Source of the DNA: Hyphomicrobiales bacterium
GTDB lineage: Bacteria; Pseudomonadota; Alphaproteobacteria; Rhizobiales; Beijerinckiaceae
NCBI GenBank assembly: GCA_028290125.1
Contig: JAQGKM010000116.1
Span: 1 to 15,131 of the forward strand
DNA: 15,131 bases
Reading direction: 5' to 3'
A model generated the notes under the pieces. It saw nothing but the letters and a program-made list of their open reading frames with translations, ran no database searches and was not told the origin of the DNA. The translations under genes were made by a program, and so were the position numbers. Below are positions 1-5,723 of the stretch, in pieces (within the stretch, counting starts at the first letter, position 1; every line of letters starts with the position of its first letter).

Positions 1-346
1 CTTGCATCGCTTCCGGCTGTGGTCGCGGCGGTTCAACCAGGCCGCGCTGCTAGCGAAGGGCGTGGCCCACCAAACCGGCCTCCCCTATGCGCCGCTGGCC
101 CTGCGGCGCGTCAAGCGCACCCGCCCGCAGGTTGGGCTGACGCGCGACGCCCGCGCCGCCAATGTGCAGGGCGCTTTCAAGGCGCCGCCGGAGGCGCGAG
201 CGCTGCTGGCCGGGGCCCGCGTGCTGCTGGTCGATGATGTGCTGACCTCCGGGGCGACGCTGAACGCCGCCTCCCGCGTCCTGCTGCGCGCCGGGGCGGC
301 CCGCGTCGACGTGCTGACCTTCGCGCGGGTTGTGACGGGCACGTGA
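1..346 (+). CDS. ComF family phosphoribosyltransferase, 3' part (5' truncated by window edge)
   Basis: This is the C-terminal part, about 114 residues, of a ComF-family protein; full-length members are roughly 230-260 residues, so the N-terminal zinc-finger half lies left of the window. The visible part begins in the conserved LHR/RRFNQA segment (residues 1-13 of the visible frame) and contains the PRPP-binding loop VLLVDDVLTSGAT at about residues 74-86, the signature of type I phosphoribosyltransferase folds. The TTG at position 2 is in frame but lies inside a conserved motif, so it is not taken as a start. ComF proteins are linked to DNA uptake in naturally competent bacteria, but in alphaproteobacteria the substrate is unproven. 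The stop is 38 nt before grxC. Family identity is secure and the biochemical role is not. Confidence 0.9.
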   Translation, partial: LHRFRLWSRRFNQAALLAKGVAHQTGLPYAPLALRRVKRTRPQVGLTRDARAANVQGAFKAPPEARALLAGARVLLVDDVLTSGATLNAASRVLLRAGAARVDVLTFARVVTGT

Positions 347-384
347 CAAGCCATATAAGGATGCCGACCAACAAGGAACCCGTC

Positions 385-642
385 ATGCAGCCCGTGACCA
401 TCTACACCAAGGCGACCTGCGGCTATTGCCAGCGCGCCAAGATGCTCCTGACCCAGAAGAACGTGCCGTTCAACGAGATTCCCGTCGATGGCGATTCCGC
501 CAAGCAGCAGGAGATGAGCCAGCGCGCGGGCGGCGGCTGGACCGTGCCGCAGATCTTCATCGGCGACCAGCATGTCGGCGGCAGCGACGACCTGCATGCG
601 CTGGAGCGCGCCGGCAAGCTCGACGCGCTCCTGAACGGCTGA
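385..642 (+). CDS. grxC: Glutaredoxin 3
   Basis: This is an 85-residue monomeric dithiol glutaredoxin, which reduces protein and glutathione mixed disulfides in the cytoplasm using glutathione. The CGYC active site is at residues 12-15 in a TKATCGYC context, the cis-proline motif TVP is at 53-55, and the glutathione-binding GGSDDL is at 65-70. Length and motifs are exactly those of class I GrxC. An in-frame GTG at 343 would overlap the ComF stop and add a 14-residue tail with no match to the family; the ATG at 385 is chosen because AAGGAA (373-378) sits 6 nt upstream. In many Hyphomicrobiales a nitrilase-family gene follows grxC; here the DUF1178 gene follows after only 6 nt. Confidence 0.95.
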   Translation: MQPVTIYTKATCGYCQRAKMLLTQKNVPFNEIPVDGDSAKQQEMSQRAGGGWTVPQIFIGDQHVGGSDDLHALERAGKLDALLNG

Positions 643-648
643 GGCAAG

Positions 649-1125
649 ATGATCAAGTATTCCCTCGTCTGCGACGCGTCCCACGAATTCGAAAGCTGGT
701 TTCCCGGCAGCGAATCCTATGAGGAACAGGTGCGACGCGGGTTTGTCGAATGTCCGTTCTGCCAAAGCACCAGGGTCACGAAGGCGATCATGTCTCCCAA
801 CGTCGCCCGCAAGGATCGCGCGGCGGCGCCGGCCGATGCGCCGGCGCCCGCCCTGCCGGCCGTCGCTCCGCCGCCGCAACAGGTCGCGCTGCTCGACGAG
901 AAGCAGCAGCACCTGCGCGCCATGATGCGCGAATTGCACGAGAAGATCGTCGCCTCCAGCGACGACGTCGGCGAATCCTTTCCCGAGGAAGCCCGCAAGA
1001 TGCACGACGGCGAAACGCCGACGCGCTCGATTCGCGGCAAGGCGAGCTTCGAGGAAGCACGCTCGCTGCTCGACGAGGGAATTCCCGTGATGCCGATCCC
1101 CGATCTGCCCGAAGAACGGAACTGA
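649..1125 (+). CDS. DUF1178 family protein
   Basis: This 158-residue protein belongs to the DUF1178 family, whose function is unknown. The N-terminus (MIKYSLVCDASHEFESWF) is the family hallmark. C8, H12 and the CPFC pair C35/C38 look like a small zinc ribbon resembling FmdB-type regulators. A flexible Ala/Pro-rich linker runs from about residue 58 to 78, followed by a conserved C-terminal half (HLRAMMRELHEKI at 88-100, MHDGE at 118-122, and an IPVMPIPDLPE end). No signal peptide or membrane segment is visible. GAGG lies 4 nt before the ATG, and the gene is 6 nt behind grxC and 2 nt ahead of the next start, so co-transcription is likely. The association with glutaredoxin is recurrent in alphaproteobacteria, but no reaction should be assigned. 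Confidence 0.9.
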   Translation: MIKYSLVCDASHEFESWFPGSESYEEQVRRGFVECPFCQSTRVTKAIMSPNVARKDRAAAPADAPAPALPAVAPPPQQVALLDEKQQHLRAMMRELHEKIVASSDDVGESFPEEARKMHDGETPTRSIRGKASFEEARSLLDEGIPVMPIPDLPEERN

Positions 1126-1127
1126 GC

Positions 1128-2141
1128 ATGGCCCGTCCCGTCTTCGTAAACGCCGCGACAGCGCAGAGCGTCGCGGTTTTCTCCTATCAGGAGATCATCG
1201 GCGACGGGTTCTACAAGCTGCCGGTCCTGCGCACCCTGCGGGCCGCCTTTCCGGCTGCGCGGATCACCTGGATCACCACGCGCGACACGGTGTTCGCCAG
1301 CAAGCTCGCGCCGCTGACCGCCGGGCTGATCGACGAGTTTCGCCAGCACTGCGGCATCGGCGAGACTGTCGCCGGCATGTTCAAGCCGATGCCTTTCCGC
1401 GAGCCCTATTCCCTCATCATCGACACGCAGAGCGTGGTCTTTCGCACGCTCACGCTGCGGCGCCTGCCGCACGGCGCCTTCGTGTCCCCGGCGGCGAATT
1501 TCCTGTTCTCGAATTTCAAGCCGAAAGCCGGCCGCGTGCGCCCGCGCCACATGGTCGATCGCCTGACCGAGCTGATCGAGCTCGCCGCCGGCCCCGTCCG
1601 CGCGGAGCTGCCGCCCGTGCCGGTGCCGGCCGATCTCCTCGCCCGCGCCGCCCTGACCCTGCCGGATGGCGCGCGCTACGTCGCCCTGGCGCCTGGCGCC
1701 GGAAAGCGCGTGAAATGCTGGCCGCTCGACAATTTCATAGCGCTCGCCCGCGCGCTGCAGGCGAGCGGCTTCACACCCGCCTTCGTCATCGGGCCGGACG
1801 AGACCGAATGGGTCGCGCCGCTGCGCGAGGCCGTGCCGGGCGCGCTGTTTCCCGAACAGGCCGACGTCTGGGACGCCGGCTTCTCGCCGCTGCGCACCAT
1901 GGCGATCGCGCGGCGCTGCGCGGCGGCGGTCGCCAACGACGCGGGCGTCAGCCACATGTTCGGCGCCGCCGACATTCCGCTGCTGACGCTCTTTGGCCCG
2001 ACCGACTCGGAAAAATTCCGCCCGCGCGTGACGCATGGCCGCGTGCTTCGCGCCAGCGATTACGGCTCGCAGGAGACGCGCGCCATTCCGCTCGACGCGG
2101 TGCTGCGCGAAATGAACATGCTGCTCGAAGGGCGGACGTGA
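1128..2141 (+). CDS. Glycosyltransferase family 9 (heptosyltransferase-like) protein
   Basis: The 337-residue product has the two-domain GT-B layout of GT9 enzymes, which transfer heptose or related sugars from nucleotide donors, typically to the lipopolysaccharide core on the cytoplasmic face of the inner membrane. Visible marks are an N-terminal Rossmann segment with YQEIIGDGFYKLPVLRTL (20-37), the LAPGAGKRVKCWP donor-domain strand and loop (187-199), NDAGVSHMFGA (270-280; usual family form ND(S/T)G..H.A), and LFGPTD (288-293). No transmembrane segment is seen. The ATG at 1128 is 2 nt after the DUF1178 stop; a longer frame reaches upstream through DUF1178 but is a shadow. The stop overlaps the next start as TGATG. 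Acceptor and sugar are unknown, and it sits apart from any other LPS gene visible here. Confidence 0.85.
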   Translation: MARPVFVNAATAQSVAVFSYQEIIGDGFYKLPVLRTLRAAFPAARITWITTRDTVFASKLAPLTAGLIDEFRQHCGIGETVAGMFKPMPFREPYSLIIDTQSVVFRTLTLRRLPHGAFVSPAANFLFSNFKPKAGRVRPRHMVDRLTELIELAAGPVRAELPPVPVPADLLARAALTLPDGARYVALAPGAGKRVKCWPLDNFIALARALQASGFTPAFVIGPDETEWVAPLREAVPGALFPEQADVWDAGFSPLRTMAIARRCAAAVANDAGVSHMFGAADIPLLTLFGPTDSEKFRPRVTHGRVLRASDYGSQETRAIPLDAVLREMNMLLEGRT

Positions 2142-3064
2142 TGGATCTGTCCGCCTACTCGCATGTCTACGGCGTCCCGCCGGTCGATCTCGTCGGCGAC
2201 ATCGCCGGTTTGGCGCAGCTGTCGCCGTTCTCTCCCGGCGCGCAGGCGCTGGACGAGGCGGCGCCGCAGTCGATCGACGGACTCGTCATGCTGGCTCCCC
2301 CGGGCGCCATCGAGCGTCGTTACGCGCTTGCGCTGGCGCTCAACGCGCTCAAGCCCGGCGCACCGCTGCTGGCGCTGGCGCCCAAGGACAAGGGCGGCTC
2401 CCGGCTGGCGCAGGACCTCACCGGACTGGGCTGCGCCTTCGAGGAAAGCGCCCGGCGCCATCATCGCATCTGCCTCACGCAGGGTCCGGGCGATCCCGCC
2501 GCGCTCGCCGCCGCCATTGCGGAGGGCGCGCCGCGTCTCGACGAGACGCTCGGCCTGTGGACGCAGCCTGGCGTGTTCAGCTGGAACCGCATCGATCCCG
2601 GCAGCGCGCTGCTGATCGCCAACATGCCGCCGCTGGCCGGGCGCGGCGCCGATCTCGGCTGCGGGCTCGGCGTGCTGTCGCATGCCGCGCTCGCCTCGCC
2701 AAAGGTCAAGAGCCTGCTGATGATCGACCTCGACCGCCGCGCCCTCGAATGCGCCAAGCGCAATGTCGCGGATGCGCGCGCCGCCTTCATGTGGGGCGAC
2801 GGACGCAAGGTGCCGAAGACGCTCGAAACCAATGCGCTCGATTTCGTCGTGATGAATCCGCCCTTTCATGAAAGCGGCCACGAGAACCGCACGCTCGGCC
2901 AGAGCTTCATCCAATCGGCCGCCGCCATGCTGCGCACCGGCGGCGTGCTGTGGCTCACCGCCAACCGGCATCTGCCCTACGAGTCGATCCTGAAACCGCT
3001 GTTCAAGCGCGCGACGCTGATCAAGGAAGCCGGCGGCTTCAAGATCTACCAGGCGCAGAAGTGA
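2141..3064 (+). CDS. RsmC-like class I SAM-dependent methyltransferase (probable 16S rRNA guanine-N2 methyltransferase)
   Basis: This is a 307-residue protein with an RsmC-type arrangement: a degenerate N-terminal methyltransferase-like half (about 1-135) and a catalytic C-terminal half. The C-terminal half has SAM motif I ADLGCGLGVLS (170-180), the acidic ribose-binding strand LLMIDLD (192-198), and the catalytic NPPFHES motif (239-245) typical of N-methylating MTS-domain enzymes. The ending (LPYESILKPLF...GGFKIYQAQK) resembles RsmC, which makes m2G1207 of 16S rRNA on the small subunit; RlmG is the main alternative. The ATG overlaps the GT9 stop (TGATG), and its own stop overlaps the rsuA start, so the three genes are probably translationally coupled. 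Pairing with RsuA supports a small-subunit substrate, which is inference. Confidence 0.85.
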   Translation: MDLSAYSHVYGVPPVDLVGDIAGLAQLSPFSPGAQALDEAAPQSIDGLVMLAPPGAIERRYALALALNALKPGAPLLALAPKDKGGSRLAQDLTGLGCAFEESARRHHRICLTQGPGDPAALAAAIAEGAPRLDETLGLWTQPGVFSWNRIDPGSALLIANMPPLAGRGADLGCGLGVLSHAALASPKVKSLLMIDLDRRALECAKRNVADARAAFMWGDGRKVPKTLETNALDFVVMNPPFHESGHENRTLGQSFIQSAAAMLRTGGVLWLTANRHLPYESILKPLFKRATLIKEAGGFKIYQAQK

Positions 3065-3795
3065 GCAAGGTCCCGACCCTGCGGCTCGACCGCCTGCTCG
3101 CCAATCTCGGCTACGGCTCGCGCCGCGAGATCCAGATGCTGGTGAGCCGCAGCTGTTTCCGGCTCGATGGCGAAGTGCTGCGCAAGGTCGACCAGAAAAT
3201 GGCGCTGACGCCCGACCTCTGCGAACGCCTGCAATATTTCCGCGAGCCGCTCGATCCGTTGCCGGGCCTCGTGCTGATGATGAACAAGCCGCAGGGCGCG
3301 ACCTGTTCGCACAACGAGGCGGGCGATCTCGTCTATCGCCTGCTGCCCGAGCGCTGGCAGAAACGCGAGCCGAAGATCTCGACCGTCGGGCGCCTCGACA
3401 AGGACACGACGGGCCTGCTGCTGCTGACCGACGACGGCGACTGGCTGCATCAGGTGATCTCGCCCAAGCGGCACGTGCCCAAACGCTACCGCGCGACGCT
3501 CGACCGCGATCTGCGTGGCGACGAAGGCGCGCTCTTCGCCTCGGGCGAGCTGCAGCTCGAAAGCGAAAAAACGCCCTGTCTGCCGGCGTTTCTTGAGGTT
3601 CTGTCACCGCGCGAGGCGGTGCTGACGCTGACGGAAGGCCGCTACCACCAGGTCCGCCGCATGTTCGCGGCCGTCGGCAATCACGTGACGGCGCTGCACC
3701 GGCTGAGCATCGGCGGGCTCACGCTGCCGGACGATCTGGCGCCGGGGGGCTATCGCGTGCTGAGCGAGGATGAAAAAGCGGCGGTGCTGGATTAG
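3061..3795 (+). CDS. rsuA: 16S rRNA pseudouridine synthase RsuA
   Basis: This is a 244-residue RsuA-family pseudouridine synthase; E. coli RsuA isomerises U516 of 16S rRNA. An S4 RNA-binding domain is at about residues 6-50 (LRLDRLLANLGYGSRREI start). The catalytic motif GRLDKDTTGLLLLTDDG starts at 110 with the presumed nucleophile D113. MMNKPQGATCS is at 73-83 and EGRYHQVRRMFAAVGNHV at 192-209. The C-terminal LAPGGYRVLSEDE resembles RsuA more than RluB or RluE/F, so the gene symbol is reasonably firm. The start chosen is GTG 3061, which overlaps the preceding stop by 4 nt (GTGA) and begins right at the S4 domain; the frame extending upstream to 2950 is out of context inside the methyltransferase. 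The stop is followed after 3 nt by a palindromic repeat. Confidence 0.92.
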   Translation: MSKVPTLRLDRLLANLGYGSRREIQMLVSRSCFRLDGEVLRKVDQKMALTPDLCERLQYFREPLDPLPGLVLMMNKPQGATCSHNEAGDLVYRLLPERWQKREPKISTVGRLDKDTTGLLLLTDDGDWLHQVISPKRHVPKRYRATLDRDLRGDEGALFASGELQLESEKTPCLPAFLEVLSPREAVLTLTEGRYHQVRRMFAAVGNHVTALHRLSIGGLTLPDDLAPGGYRVLSEDEKAAVLD

Positions 3796-3798
3796 CCT

Positions 3799-3884
3799 CG
3801 TCATCGCGGGCGCAGCGAAGCAATCCATCTGATGGCGGCCGCCACAAGATGGATTGCCGCGTCGAAGCGCTCCTCGCAATGACG
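3799..3884. repeat. REP-like long palindrome between convergent genes
   Basis: The left arm (3799-3830, starting CGTCATCGCGGGCGC and ending CAATCCATCT) pairs imperfectly with the right arm (3847-3884, starting AGATGGATTGCC and ending CTCGCAATGACG). It shares the CGTCATTGCGAG...GCAATCCA consensus with the copies at 4947-5720 but has a different, short centre and several mismatches, including extra bases in the right arm. It starts 3 nt after the rsuA stop and ends 10 nt before the stop of the convergent manganese catalase gene, so a transcript from either side would form a long hairpin. Use as a bidirectional transcription end is plausible but unproven; no long T-run is seen. Confidence 0.85.
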
Positions 3885-3894
3885 ATGGAAAACC

Positions 3895-4791
3895 TTACTC
3901 CAGCGGCGTGGTCGTCCCCGCGCCCGGTCCGGCGCCAAGATCGGCGCCCGTGACCGGATCGGCCGCAGGATCCGACAGCGTGCGTTTCGCCATCGCGTCC
4001 AGCGCCTTCTTCTGCGGCGCCTTCAGCTTCACGCTCGCGAGACCGTCGCCGCCGTCGAGCGGGATCCGCTCTTCGATGTCGTCGACGCGAGTCCATTGCG
4101 GGCCTGAGTTCCAGGGACCTTCGACATCGCCGTCGCCCTTCGACGTGTTCACATACATGTCGGCGAAGGGTTCGATGCCCGGCAGCTTTCCGGGCGGGAA
4201 GTTCGGCTCGATCGCATAGAGCGCCTTCTCGAACGACTTCTGATGCGCGATCTCGCGCGTCATCAGGAAGCCCAGCGCATCCTTGATGCCGACGTCGTCC
4301 GTGACGTTGATCAGGCGCTCGTAGACGATCTTGGCGCGCGATTCGGCGGCGATGTTGGAGCGCAGGTCGCAGGCGGGATCGCCGATGGAATCGATGTAGG
4401 CCGCCGTCCACGGCACGCCCGACGAATTGGTCAGCGACGGCCCGCCGCCATAGAGCAGCGCCTCGGTGTGGCTGGAACAGCCGGCCGACAGCGAACGGTA
4501 AAGATCCGCCTCGCTCATCGACTTTTCCGCCAACTGTCCCTTCACGCCCTTGTTGAGCATGGCGACGATCGACCCGATGATTTCGAGATGCGACAGCTCC
4601 TCCGTCGCAATGTCCATCAGCAGGTCCTTGCGGCCCGCATCATCTTCCGCGAGGCCTTGCGTGAAATAGCGCATGGCGGCGGCAAGTTCGCCCTGCGGCC
4701 CGCCAAACTGTTCAAGCATGAAGCAGGCGAGGACAGGATTGGGCTCCGCCACGCGGACGGTATATTGTAGCTTCTTGTTGTGTACGAACAT
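3895..4791 (-). CDS. Manganese catalase family protein
   Basis: This 298-residue non-haem dimanganese catalase disproportionates hydrogen peroxide to water and oxygen. The four-helix-bundle ligands are all visible: E35 (GPQGE), E65 and H68 (ATEELSHLE), E150 (AAESRAK) and H183 (REIAHQKSFEKAL), at positions matching the Lactobacillus enzyme's E35/E66/H69/E148/H181. The start (MFVHNKKLQYTVRV) is the family's usual N-terminus; GGAG lies 10 nt upstream (4802-4805). The open frame continues upstream to 4992, but that extension is translated repeat DNA and should not be annotated. There is no signal peptide. The C-terminal tail after about residue 270 is Gly/Ala/Pro-rich. The gene points against all its left neighbours and lies between repeats, so it looks like a separately acquired stress gene. 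Confidence 0.93.
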   Translation of the reverse strand: MFVHNKKLQYTVRVAEPNPVLACFMLEQFGGPQGELAAAMRYFTQGLAEDDAGRKDLLMDIATEELSHLEIIGSIVAMLNKGVKGQLAEKSMSEADLYRSLSAGCSSHTEALLYGGGPSLTNSSGVPWTAAYIDSIGDPACDLRSNIAAESRAKIVYERLINVTDDVGIKDALGFLMTREIAHQKSFEKALYAIEPNFPPGKLPGIEPFADMYVNTSKGDGDVEGPWNSGPQWTRVDDIEERIPLDGGDGLASVKLKAPQKKALDAMAKRTLSDPAADPVTGADLGAGPGAGTTTPLE

Positions 4792-4946
4792 ATGAGCATT
4801 GCTCCGTCTACGCAGACGCGCAATCGCGCCGCAGGGATGACGGGGCGCTAACAGGAGCAATTGCCAAGGGTTCGGCCAAGAGGCGAAGGGTCCGACTTCG
4901 CACGTTGCCGTGATGGCGAGCGAGGCGAAGCAAGATACCATGGTCG
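4792..4946 (-). promoter_or_regulatory. Upstream region of the manganese catalase gene, with an inverted repeat covering the ribosome binding site
   Basis: The leader region holds an 8-bp perfect inverted repeat: ATTGCTCC at 4798-4805 and GGAGCAAT at 4854-4861. In the catalase transcript the downstream arm contains the GGAG ribosome binding site, so pairing would hide it. No convincing -35/-10 pair was found. A decayed half copy of the repeat family (4908-4937) occupies the far end. The 365-nt gap between the catalase and the GIY-YIG gene holds no supported gene; the rest (4947-5144) is repeat DNA. Confidence 0.3.
4908..4937 (+). repeat. Decayed half copy of the REP-like arm
   Basis: CCGTGATGGCGAGCG...GCGAAGCAA follows the arm consensus of the neighbouring palindromes with about six mismatches over 30 nt. 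It has no matching right arm. It lies 10 nt left of the intact palindrome at 4947 and in the same orientation as its left arm. Confidence 0.65.
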
Positions 4947-5144
4947 CCGTCATTGCGAGCGCAGCGAAGCAATCCAGAGGCCGCGCAAGCAACCTACGCC
5001 GGCATGCGACTCACGCCAGAAACGCGTGTCTGGATTGCTTCGCTCTGCTCGCAATGACGGTGGAAAGGTTTCGGCTCAGCAACAGCCGCCGTCGCCAGCA
5101 ATCGCCGTCATTGCGAGCGAAGCGAAGCAATCCAGAAGCCGCGC
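4947..5144 (+). repeat. Direct repeat copy 1 (about 198 bp): complete palindrome plus solitary half arm
   Basis: Copy 1 consists of a 114-nt palindrome (left arm 4947-4978, 50-nt centre 4979-5028, right arm 5029-5060; 30 of 32 arm positions pair). It continues through a non-palindromic segment (5061-5104) to an unpaired half arm (5105-5136) and ends in GCCGCGC at 5144. The same string recurs at 5524-5720. The palindromes differ by one base (5002 versus 5579), the linker by one 3-nt and one 2-nt indel plus minor changes, and the half arm by one base. It ends 12 nt from the GIY-YIG stop codon. No gene is supported in it. Confidence 0.95.
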
Positions 5145-5156
5145 ATGTAGCCGTCG

Positions 5157-5444
5157 TCAAGCGAGCGTCTCATACAGGTCGCGCCAGAGCGGGTTCATCG
5201 TCTCGATCAATCGCATCTTCGCCTTGCGCGGCCCGGCCTTGATCTGCTTCTCGCGCGCGATCGCCTCGTCCATGCGTTCGTAATTTTCGTACCAGACCAG
5301 CAGCGTGCAGCCATATTGCCTTGTAAAGCTCGGCTTTTGCACCTGCCGGTGCTCATGCACGCGACGCGACAAGTCCGCTGTGACGCCCGTGTAAAGCGTC
5401 CCATTGCGCTGGCTTGCCATGATGTAGACGCAAGGCGCTTTCAT
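5157..5444 (-). CDS. GIY-YIG nuclease superfamily protein (small, single-domain)
   Basis: This 95-residue protein consists almost wholly of one GIY-YIG nuclease domain. Its motifs are CVYIMAS (5-11, the GIY strand), LYTGVT (17-22, the YIG strand), the presumed catalytic arginine R27 in LSRRVHEH, the metal-binding glutamate E65 in AREKQIK, and NP at 84-85 near the C-terminus. All key residues are present, so the protein looks intact rather than decayed. The DNA substrate of these stand-alone proteins (UPF0213-like) is not established; they are related to UvrC N-terminal and homing-endonuclease domains but lack DNA-binding modules. No clear ribosome binding site precedes the ATG at 5444. The gene is bracketed by near-identical 198-bp direct repeats and points the same way as ubiG behind it, which suggests that gene and repeat travel together; this is inference. 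Confidence 0.9.
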   Translation of the reverse strand: MKAPCVYIMASQRNGTLYTGVTADLSRRVHEHRQVQKPSFTRQYGCTLLVWYENYERMDEAIAREKQIKAGPRKAKMRLIETMNPLWRDLYETLA

Positions 5445-5502
5445 GCAGAAAGGCTAAGCCGCTCCACCACGCATATCCACGAACCGGCAGTTGCAAAAGC
5501 GC

Positions 5503-5519
5503 GGTCATTGCGAGCAATC
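5503..5519 (+). repeat. Remnant of a REP-like arm
   Basis: GGTCATTGCGAGCAATC matches the two ends of the family arm (GTCATTGCGAGC and GCAATC) with about nine central bases missing, as expected from a deletion between the two GC positions. It lies 5 nt before direct repeat copy 2. Confidence 0.5.
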
Positions 5520-5523
5520 AGCG

Positions 5524-5720
5524 CCGTCATTGCGAGCGCAGCGAAGCAATCCAGAGGCCGCGCAAGCAACCTACGCCGACATGCGACTCACGCCAGAAAC
5601 GCGTGTCTGGATTGCTTCGCTCTGCTCGCAATGACGGAGAGGTTTCGGCTCAGCAACAGCCGCCGTCGCCAGCAATATCGCCGTCATTGCGAGCGGAGCG
5701 AAGCAATCCAGAAGCCGCGC
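5524..5720 (+). repeat. Direct repeat copy 2 (about 197 bp): complete palindrome plus solitary half arm
   Basis: This is the second copy of the sequence at 4947-5144. It has left arm 5524-5555, a 50-nt centre, right arm 5606-5637, a linker, and a half arm at 5681-5712, ending in GCCGCGC at 5720, three bases before the ubiG stop codon. Copy-to-copy spacing is 577 nt, and the interval holds only the GIY-YIG gene and a short leader. The full palindrome could also serve as the transcription end of ubiG. Confidence 0.95.
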
Positions 5721-5723
5721 GAG

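Noticed and set aside
717..2036. 439-codon leftward open frame
   Set aside because: It is antisense to DUF1178 and GT9 genes and has no recognisable domain.
2060..3607. 515-codon leftward open frame
   Set aside because: It is antisense to the methyltransferase and rsuA; Arg/Ala-rich composition without recognisable domain.
4792..4992. 67-residue upstream extension of the manganese catalase
   Set aside because: It reads repeat DNA in frame (DCFAALAMT, SCFASLAIT). The family N-terminus begins at 4791, with GGAG correctly spaced.
4861..5720. Several open frames across the repeats, encoding peptides such as VIASAAKQS and LDCFALLAMT
   Set aside because: These are translations of the palindromic repeat arms, a well-known source of false protein entries; they lack ribosome binding sites and homology to folded proteins.
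4947..5720. CRISPR array
   Set aside because: There are repeated 32-nt arms, but they alternate in orientation, spacing is irregular, and the intervals between them are themselves repeated rather than unique; no cas genes.
4947..5720. Composite insertion sequence
   Set aside because: There is no transposase or recombinase gene between the repeats, and the repeats have no IS-like coding content; described instead as a repeat-bracketed GIY-YIG gene.
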